Below the pieces are notes generated by a model. That model searched no databases and was not told where the DNA came from. It saw only the letters and a list, made by a program, of their open reading frames with translations. A program made the position numbers and the translations under genes. This document shows positions 58,290-64,000 of a stretch of DNA of 64,000 nucleotides, in pieces. Origin of the DNA: DASPKT01 sp035626475 (GTDB lineage Bacteria > Pseudomonadota > Alphaproteobacteria > Azospirillales > Azospirillaceae). Where the stretch lies: assembly GCA_035626475.1 (NCBI GenBank), contig DASPNP010000037.1, forward strand, positions 1-64,000, given 5' to 3'. The number at the start of each line of letters is the position of its first letter. Position 1 is the stretch's first letter.

Positions 58290-60005
58290 ATGATGTGCGG
58301 CAATCACTGGAGTAGGCGTGTCTTGCAGCAGCGTTTCCTAGGCCAGCGCCAGAAAGGCGCCCTTCCGCCGGGCACCCGCCCGCGGCAGGCTTTGGGACGG
58401 GCCTCCCTGCTGGCGATCTCGGCCCTTCTCTTCCTGGGCACGGCGGCTGCGGTGCCGGCCCGGGCCGCCCAGCCTCCCCAGGCCGCGGCGCCCGGCGAGA
58501 TCCGGCTGGGGCTGGAGTCGCTGGCGGCCTCGGCCGATCCCCACCTGCACAACTCGCTCGACGATGCGAACCTGGCGGCGCATCTCTTCGAGCCGCTGAT
58601 CCGGCGTGACCGGTCGCTGCAGCCCACCGCCGGCCTGGCGGTCAAGTGGCAGGCGACCGAGGAGCGGGCCTGGACCTTCACGCTGCGGCCGGACGTGCGC
58701 TTCCACGACGGCACGACGCTGGACGCGCAGGACGTCGTCTACACCTTCTGCCGCATCCTCGGCCTGTCCGGCAGCGGCGTCCGCGGCGCACTGCGCGGCA
58801 TCGTCGCGGTCGAGGCGAAGGACGCGGCCACGCTGGTGCTGCGCACGGCCGAGCCCGACCCGCTGGTGCCGAACAGCCTGACCTCCGTCGCCATCATCGC
58901 CGCGCCCGAGGGCTGGTCCGGCCGGTTCGAGCCGGCGGGCTGCAAGGCCGAGAGCTGGCCCACGACGGCGCAGTTCGACCAGGGGCAGACCGCCCTCGGC
59001 AGCGGCCCCTTCCGGCTGAAGGCCTTCAAGCCCGGGTCCCGCGTCGAGCTTGTGCGCTTCGACGGCTACTGGGGCCCGCGCCCGACCTGGACGTCCGTGC
59101 TGATGGTGCCGCTGCCCGAGCCGGGCGGCCGGGGCCGCGCGCTGATCAGCGGGACGGTGGATATCGTCAACGCCGTCTCGGCGGAAAGCTTCCCCTTCTT
59201 CGCCGGCCTGCCGAACCTGCACCTGGTCAGCAGCCCGCAGGCGCGGACCCTGCTGCTGAACCTGAACCAGCGCGAGGACGCGCGGGCCTTCGGCGGCCGC
59301 AACCCCTTCGCCGACCCGCGCGTGCGCCGGGCCGTCATGATGGCCATCGACCGGGCGGCGATCAGCGAGCGGCTGATGCTGGGCACGGCGGCGCCGGCCG
59401 GACAGCTGATCCCGGAGGGGATGTTCGGCTACAATCCGGAGATCGCCGCCAACCCCTACGACCCGGTCCAGGCCAAGGCGCTGATGCGCGACGCCGGCTT
59501 CGAGGCGGGGTTCGAGGTGGAGCTGCTGGCGATCGACAGCAACACCAAGCTGGCCGACGTCATCGCGCGCTATCTCGCCGCCGTCGGCATCCGCGCCAAG
59601 GTCATGGTCCGGCCGACGCCGGACGCCATGGCGCAGCTGTCGCGGCTGGACTTCCAGATGCAGCTGGGCGGCTCGGTGCCGCTGACCGGCGAGTTCGGCT
59701 ATGTCGCCCGCGAGGCGATCGCCACCCGCGACCCGGCGCGCGGCATGGGCACCCAGAACTATGGCGGCTACACCAATCCCGAACTGGACCAGCTGATCCG
59801 CACCGCCCTGGTGACGCTCGACGATTCCAAGCGCGAGGAGATGCTGCGCCGGGTCGGCCGGATCGCCACGGACGAGGTGGTCAAGGTGCCGCTGCTGCAC
59901 CTGCCCCGTACCTGGGCGATGCGCTCGGGGCTGGTCTATGAGGGCCGGGCCGAGGGGCTGACCCTGGCGCAGGACATCCGCCCCGGCGAGGTCGAGGGGC
60001 CCTGA
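58290..60005 (+). CDS. ABC transporter substrate-binding protein, family 5 (peptide/nickel/opine)
   Basis: A 571-residue periplasmic binding protein of the SBP_bac_5 family. The long N-terminus ends in a signal peptide (LLAISALLFLGTAAAVPARA, cleaved near residue 59). The mature part has LEPLIRRD-type start (LFEPLIRRDRSLQPTAGLAV), TFTLRPDVRFHDGTTLDAQD and GSGPFRLKAF. This family binds peptides, nickel complexes (NikA) and opine metallophores (CntA). No permease or ATPase gene is adjacent. It is divergent from mbtH-NRPS. The ATG at 58290 lacks a ribosome-binding site; GGAG at 58309 could serve a TTG at 58323. Confidence 0.88.
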   Translation: MMCGNHWSRRVLQQRFLGQRQKGALPPGTRPRQALGRASLLAISALLFLGTAAAVPARAAQPPQAAAPGEIRLGLESLAASADPHLHNSLDDANLAAHLFEPLIRRDRSLQPTAGLAVKWQATEERAWTFTLRPDVRFHDGTTLDAQDVVYTFCRILGLSGSGVRGALRGIVAVEAKDAATLVLRTAEPDPLVPNSLTSVAIIAAPEGWSGRFEPAGCKAESWPTTAQFDQGQTALGSGPFRLKAFKPGSRVELVRFDGYWGPRPTWTSVLMVPLPEPGGRGRALISGTVDIVNAVSAESFPFFAGLPNLHLVSSPQARTLLLNLNQREDARAFGGRNPFADPRVRRAVMMAIDRAAISERLMLGTAAPAGQLIPEGMFGYNPEIAANPYDPVQAKALMRDAGFEAGFEVELLAIDSNTKLADVIARYLAAVGIRAKVMVRPTPDAMAQLSRLDFQMQLGGSVPLTGEFGYVAREAIATRDPARGMGTQNYGGYTNPELDQLIRTALVTLDDSKREEMLRRVGRIATDEVVKVPLLHLPRTWAMRSGLVYEGRAEGLTLAQDIRPGEVEGP

Positions 60006-60026
60006 GCCCCCGACATCCCTGAATCG

Positions 60027-60064
60027 GAACGGGCCGGGAGGTCGCTCCCGGCCCGTTCGCTTTC
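60027..60064. terminator. Intrinsic terminator between convergent SBP and receptor genes
   Basis: GAACGGGCCGGGAG and CTCCCGGCCCGTTC form a perfect 14-bp stem with loop GTCG, followed by GCTTTC on the plus strand. It lies 22 bases after the SBP stop codon and probably stops both transcripts. Confidence 0.8.
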
Positions 60065-60081
60065 ATGCCGCAAGCCGCCGG

Positions 60082-62178
60082 TCAGAAGGCGGTGCGCAGG
60101 ATCAGGCGCACGTCGCGGCCGGGCTGCGGCAGCCGATCCTTCAGGAACGAGCTGGATAGGCGCACCGTCTCGTCGGTCAGGTTGCGGCCTTCCAGCGCCA
60201 AGCTGAAATCATGTCCCGCCCAGGGATGCCAGTCGACGCCCGCGTTCAGCACGGCGTAGCCGGCGGTGGGCAGCTCGAACTCGGCCGTCCGCTTCTGGTC
60301 GTCGGCGAGCTCGACCTCGACCCGGCCCGACCAGCTGGCAGCCAGGTACTCCGCGCCCAGCCGCACGGTCAGCGGCGGGATGCGCGGCAGGTCGGTGTCG
60401 TCGCTGCGGTTGCGGGCGCGCACGAAGTCCAGCCCGGCATCCAGCAGGACTGCCCGGTCGCCGCTGCGCCACGCCTCGGCCGAGGCCTCCAGCTCCGCGC
60501 CCCAGAAGCGGGCCTCGACGGCGCCGTACCGCGCGACCGGCAGTTCGTCCTCCTCCTCGCCGGTGAAGAGCTCGGCGATGAAGTCGTCATAGTCGGTGTA
60601 GAACAGGTTCACCGAGCCGGTGACCGGGCCGATGGTGCGCTTGACCGTCGCCTCGAAGCCCAACGCCGTCTCCTCGCCGAGGGTCGGGTCGCCGATCTCG
60701 TAGGTGCCGGTGGCGAGATGCGGGCCGTCGGACAGCAGCTCCTCGGCATTGGGCGCGCGCTCGGTGCGCGACACGCTGAGGCCGGCCAGCCAGCCCTGCG
60801 CCCATTCGTGCGACAGACCCGCCGACAGGCTGATGCCGGTGAAGCCGCGGTCGAAGCCCTGCGACCGCGCGGTCACCTCCTGCCGCTCCAGCCGGGCACC
60901 GCCCTCCAGCGCGAAGGGGCCGAAATCCAGCCGCTCCACCGCGAAGACGCCCCACTGGTCGGTGACGCTGGGCGGGACGAACGCCTCGTCGCCGATGGCG
61001 CGGAAGTCGCGGCGCAGCGCCTGGGCGCCGACGGCGCCGCCCAGCGTCCCGCCCATCAGCGCCGCCTGGCGCTGCACGAACTCCACCCGGCCCTCCCAGC
61101 CGTCGTTCAGGAAGCGGGTGCCGACCTCGTCGCCTTCCAGCTCCTTGTGCTCGTAGTCGGCCCAGCCGAAGCGCAGGCGGGTGGTCTCGAAGGCCAGAAA
61201 GGGGCTGTTGACCTCGCCGATCAGGTCCACGCGGGTCTGGCCGAGGTCGATGCGCACGTCCTCGTGGCCGTGCTCCTCGCCCTCATGCTCCTCCTCCTCG
61301 TGCTCCTCCTCGCCCTCGTGCTCCTCGTGCCCGCCATGGCCGTGGCCGCCGGGGATGCCGTACTTGGTGTCGAGCCGCGAGACGCTGGCGCCGATGAAGC
61401 CCCAGTCGCCGACATAGGACAGGCCGCCGGTGGCGCCCATGCCCTCGGCCGCGCTGTTCTCCACCCGGCCCTTCTCCTCCTCCTCACCCTCGTGCGGGGG
61501 CTCCGCCTCGCGCAGGGGCCGGGAGCGCAGGAAGCCGGGCGCCTCGTAGTCGTTGGCGTGGCGGATGAAGCCGTCCGCATGCAGCACCAGCGGCCCGGCG
61601 ACGCCAACATCCAGGCCGGCCGAGGCCAGCTTCTCGTTGGCGTTGGTGCCGAAGGACAGGCGCGCCCGCCCCGCCGCCCCGCCGGCCGGCAGCTCGGACG
61701 GCACGCGGCCGTCCAGCACGTTGACCACGCCGCCGATGGCGTTGCTGCCGTAGAGCAGCGTGCCGGGGCCGCGCACCACCTCGATGCGCCGGGCGGTCGC
61801 CGGGTCGATCGCCGGGGCGTGGTCGGGGCTGGTGGTTGAGGCGTCGATGCTGCCGATGCCGGCGGTCAGCACGCGGATGCGGTCGCCGCCCAGGCCGCGG
61901 ATGACCGGGCGCGAGGCGCCCTGGCCGAAGGCGGTCTGCGACATGCCGGGCAGCCGGTCCAGCGTCTCGCCGAGCGACGGGCCCAGCGCCCGGTCCAGCG
62001 CCTCGCCCGACAGGACCGAGGTGCCCTGCAGGATGTCCAGCCGGCGCTGCGCGAAGGGCGCCGCCGTCACCACCACCTCGCCGATGCCGCCGCGGCCATG
62101 GTCGGCCGCCTGCTGCGCCAGCGCCTGCGACGGCAGGCACGCGACGGCGGCGGCACCGCCGAGCAACAGCTTCCTCAT
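60082..62178 (-). CDS. znuD: TonB-dependent receptor, ZnuD-type zinc receptor
   Basis: A 698-residue outer-membrane receptor: signal peptide (LLLGGAAAVACLPSQALA), plug domain (residues about 40-160, DRLPGMSQTAFGQGASRPVI, GGVVNVLDG) and a beta-barrel ending in RLILRTAF. The extracellular loop at about 276-307 is a run of His and Glu (GHGHGGHEEHEGEEEHEEEE and more), with a second acidic patch near 226-238. Such loops mark ZnuD, the zinc receptor first described in Neisseria. A near-perfect Zur box lies 23 bases upstream of the start. Start ATG 62178 (MRKLLLGG) follows GTTGGAG. Free or chelated zinc is the likely cargo; nickel or copper remain possible. Confidence 0.92.
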   Translation of the reverse strand: MRKLLLGGAAAVACLPSQALAQQAADHGRGGIGEVVVTAAPFAQRRLDILQGTSVLSGEALDRALGPSLGETLDRLPGMSQTAFGQGASRPVIRGLGGDRIRVLTAGIGSIDASTTSPDHAPAIDPATARRIEVVRGPGTLLYGSNAIGGVVNVLDGRVPSELPAGGAAGRARLSFGTNANEKLASAGLDVGVAGPLVLHADGFIRHANDYEAPGFLRSRPLREAEPPHEGEEEEKGRVENSAAEGMGATGGLSYVGDWGFIGASVSRLDTKYGIPGGHGHGGHEEHEGEEEHEEEEHEGEEHGHEDVRIDLGQTRVDLIGEVNSPFLAFETTRLRFGWADYEHKELEGDEVGTRFLNDGWEGRVEFVQRQAALMGGTLGGAVGAQALRRDFRAIGDEAFVPPSVTDQWGVFAVERLDFGPFALEGGARLERQEVTARSQGFDRGFTGISLSAGLSHEWAQGWLAGLSVSRTERAPNAEELLSDGPHLATGTYEIGDPTLGEETALGFEATVKRTIGPVTGSVNLFYTDYDDFIAELFTGEEEDELPVARYGAVEARFWGAELEASAEAWRSGDRAVLLDAGLDFVRARNRSDDTDLPRIPPLTVRLGAEYLAASWSGRVEVELADDQKRTAEFELPTAGYAVLNAGVDWHPWAGHDFSLALEGRNLTDETVRLSSSFLKDRLPQPGRDVRLILRTAF

Positions 62179-62200
62179 CTCCAACTCCCCAACTCGCACC

Positions 62201-62222
62201 GAATGTTATGTTATAACGTGTC
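62201..62222 (-). promoter_or_regulatory. Zur-box operator upstream of znuD
   Basis: AATGTTATGTTATAACGTGT is a match, with a few differences, to the proteobacterial Zur consensus GAAATGTTATANTATAACATTTC. The core GTTAT-GTT-ATAAC is a perfect inverted repeat. It overlaps the expected promoter just before the receptor gene. Zur bound to zinc would repress the receptor. Confidence 0.75.
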
Positions 62223-62290
62223 GTATAGGGAGCCGAGCGGCGCGCGTCAACGGAAACCGGGTAGGCTTCGTGCAGGGCACTGGTGAGGGC

Positions 62291-62412
62291 GTGCGTGCTT
62301 CGACAAGCTCAGCATGAGGATCTTTTTGCTGCTCCCGGCCAAGCTCGCGCGCGCTGATGCCAGCGGTGCCTGGCATCTCCCCTCCTCATCCTGAGCCTGT
62401 CGAAGGACGCAC
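62291..62412. repeat. Intergenic inverted repeat, family A, copy 4
   Basis: Arms CTTCGACAAGCTCAGCATGA and TCATCCTGAGCCTGTCGAAG, with GCTGCTCCCGGCCAAG inside, as in copy 3. It lies between the pentapeptide-repeat gene and znuD, both on the minus strand, upstream of the znuD promoter. Confidence 0.85.
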
Positions 62413-62443
62413 ACCGCCCCAGCCTCTCCCGACCGGTGCGGCG

Positions 62444-63730
62444 CTAATCCCGCCGCGCCTGGGTGAGGATGGCGCCCTCCAGGTCGGCGCCGTCGAGCTT
62501 GGCGCCGCGCAGATCGGCGCCGGTCAGGTCGGCCTCGCGCAGCACGGCGCCGCGCAGATCCGCCTCGCGCAGGATGGCGCCCTGCAGCCGGGCGCGGGTC
62601 AGGCGGGTGGGCCAGCGGCGGGGCGGCGTGTCGGCGCTCTCCAGGGTGGAGAGCTTGGCGCGGCTGAGGTCGGCGCCGGAGAGATGGGCGCGTTCCAGGT
62701 TCGCCCCGCGCGCATCGATCCCGGCCAGCCGCGCGCCCTTGAGGTCGATGCATTCCAGGTCGGCCATGACCAGCGAGCTGCCGGTCAGCACCAGGTTGCG
62801 GGCCAGCGCGTAGGCCAGCTTCGAGGCGGTGAGATTGCTGCCGGAGAGGTCCAGCCCCGACATGTCGCGCCCCGCCAGATCGGCCCGGGCGCCCTGGCGG
62901 CCCGCCGCCTCCACCCAGGCGCGGTGGGCGGCCACGGCCTCCTCCACCGGCACGTCGCCGGCTCCCTGGCCCGGCAGGGTGGCGCCGGCGCGCTGCAGCT
63001 GCAGGATGGTGCCGGCGTCCAGGATGGCGCCGAGGAAGTTCGCCCCCTCCGCCTGGCAGTCGTGCAGGACGGCGTCGGTCAGCACGGCGCCGGCGAAGTT
63101 GGCCTCCCCCAGCTGCGACTGCGCCAGGTTGGCGCCCTCCAGGTTCGCGCCCTTGAACGACGCCCCGCGCAGGTCGGAACCGCGCAGGTCGACATTGCGC
63201 AGATTGGCGTCGGTGAAGTCCGCCTTCAGCACCACCGACCCGTTCATCTTGGCGGCGTCGAAATCGGCGGCGACGGCGATGGCGGCGGTGAGGTTGGGGA
63301 TGCGGCCATCGAAGGTCTGGGGCAGCGGCTTGCCGCCCCGGTAGACCGCCAGCACCGCCTCGCGCATGTCGCACTCGCGCAGCCGGGCGCGGGTGAGATC
63401 GGCGCCGCGGAGCGAGATGCCGCGCAGGTCGGCCTTGGTCAAATCGGCATGCTGCAGGTTCGCCAGGCGCAGGTCCGCGGCGAAGAAGGTGGCGCCGCGC
63501 AGCCGGGACTTCACCAGCTGCGCCTGGTCCAGCCGGGCGCCGGTGAAGTCGGCGTCGACCAGGTTCATGCCGGACAGCACCGCGCCGCGCAGATCGTGGA
63601 GCGCCATGCTGGCGCGCTGCCCGCCGGGGCGGCCCTCCAGCAGCCGCTCGTGCCGGCGCACCGCCTCGAGGATCTCGGTGGGCGCAAGCCGCTTCCAGGC
63701 GAAGCTCTCGTTGTACGCCCTGTCGTCCAA
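62444..63730 (-). CDS. Pentapeptide-repeat protein
   Basis: A 428-residue protein built mostly of A(D/N)LXX repeats in three blocks, about residues 44-130, 165-235 and 290-425 (DLRGISLRGADLTRARLREC, DLRGSDLRGASFKGANLEGA, ADLRGAVLREADLTGADLRG). They would stack into a right-handed quadrilateral beta-helix. The gaps hold short helical linkers. No signal peptide or membrane span is seen. Some pentapeptide proteins mimic DNA and shield gyrase (Qnr); most, like this long one, have no known role. The start at 63730 follows no strong ribosome-binding site. Confidence 0.92.
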   Translation of the reverse strand: MDDRAYNESFAWKRLAPTEILEAVRRHERLLEGRPGGQRASMALHDLRGAVLSGMNLVDADFTGARLDQAQLVKSRLRGATFFAADLRLANLQHADLTKADLRGISLRGADLTRARLRECDMREAVLAVYRGGKPLPQTFDGRIPNLTAAIAVAADFDAAKMNGSVVLKADFTDANLRNVDLRGSDLRGASFKGANLEGANLAQSQLGEANFAGAVLTDAVLHDCQAEGANFLGAILDAGTILQLQRAGATLPGQGAGDVPVEEAVAAHRAWVEAAGRQGARADLAGRDMSGLDLSGSNLTASKLAYALARNLVLTGSSLVMADLECIDLKGARLAGIDARGANLERAHLSGADLSRAKLSTLESADTPPRRWPTRLTRARLQGAILREADLRGAVLREADLTGADLRGAKLDGADLEGAILTQARRD

Positions 63731-63840
63731 TATCCGGCCCGCCCCCCTACGAGCCGTAAGGGTAACACGTCCGATCGGGCGGGTCGGGGGCGATCGTGGA
63801 CCCTATGCGTCCGGACAGAGTGCGGCGGGCGCCGAACGGC

Positions 63841-64000
63841 TCAGGAGACGAACTTCCGCGCGTTCTCGACCATGGTCGTGTAGAGCGTGCGGATCAGGTC
63901 GGCGGGGCGCAGCCGGCCGAACGGGATGTTGTCGGCCGCGTATTCCACCAGCAGCTCCGGCGGCCGGACCGGGACGACCTCGTAGCCGGCCTTGCGCAGC
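63841..64000 (-). CDS. C-terminal fragment of an unidentified protein
   Basis: The last 52 codons of a minus-strand gene that enters from the right edge, ending with TGA at 63841. The readable part (GYEVVPVRPPELLVEYAADN, LYTTMVENARKFVS) is a normal globular C-terminus with no motif I recognise. It points the same way as the pentapeptide-repeat gene, 110 bases upstream of it. Confidence 0.5.
   Translation of the reverse strand, partial: LRKAGYEVVPVRPPELLVEYAADNIPFGRLRPADLIRTLYTTMVENARKFVS

Noticed and set aside
58318..58320. GTG with a good GGAG upstream as start of the family-5 binding protein
   Set aside because: It is out of frame with the binding-protein coding sequence.
61255..61350. 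The GAG/CAC-rich stretch in the receptor as a simple-sequence expansion error or frameshift site
   Set aside because: The reading frame stays open through it and the encoded His/Glu loop is a known trait of ZnuD-type receptors.

Overview
The window is a very G+C-rich bacterial chromosome segment. It looks alphaproteobacterial, most likely Rhodospirillales/Azospirillales-like. The grounds are a PhyR-type anti-anti-sigma response regulator (9111-9926), near-consensus EcfG promoter sequences, a YcjX plus TIGR01620 gene pair, a GcvA-type LysR divergent from a DUF1127-like gene, and a class I cytochrome c. Coding density is high. I saw no tRNA, rRNA, transposase, phage gene or CRISPR array, and nothing that looks recently acquired by base composition.

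Layout. 1-5021: a dipeptide/oligopeptide ABC transporter (dppABCDF order, minus strand, dppF cut by the window edge), with a repeat element between the binding-protein gene and the permease genes. 5168-9926: a CBS-domain protein behind an EcfG-like promoter, an envelope operon (signal-peptide protein, BON lipoprotein, N-acetylmuramoyl-L-alanine amidase), an OsmC-like protein and PhyR. 9927-10342: no protein gene, but an orphan intrinsic terminator and an EcfG-like promoter that together suggest a small RNA. 10343-14634: an RND efflux adaptor and pump with an operator-like palindrome upstream. 14805-18552: a ketopantoate-reductase-family enzyme and the TIGR01620/YcjX pair. 18767-28969: a PAS-GGDEF-EAL protein, then DUF1302, DUF1329, YCF48 and MMPL/RND genes, a recognised but poorly understood envelope export cluster.

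29038-44311 is rich in cell-surface genes: a ClpP-fold periplasmic protein, a GDSL autotransporter esterase, a parallel beta-helix protein, and an unusual inverse autotransporter carrying a choice-of-anchor-I propeller. These last three share a TTAACC/CTAGC motif upstream. Between them are a YbjQ protein, cytochrome c, the LysR/DUF1127 pair, two paired coiled-coil membrane proteins, a TonB-C-domain protein, an MDR reductase and a diguanylate cyclase. 44449-49317 is largely housekeeping: glyoxalase II, a GST, a DUF985 cupin, YchF, a lipoprotein and an extensin-like LAS peptidase.

49369-62178 is the most striking region: a two-module NRPS with a built-in N-methyltransferase and thioesterase, its MbtH partner, a divergent family-5 solute-binding protein, and a His/Glu-rich ZnuD-type TonB receptor with a strong Zur-box match. 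Together these suggest a metallophore make-and-take-up locus, possibly for zinc. That is inference: only the receptor shows a zinc-control site.

The intergenic regions carry four families of imperfect inverted repeats: four copies of family A, two of B, two of C and one of D. One B element lies nested inside a C element (36300-36513).
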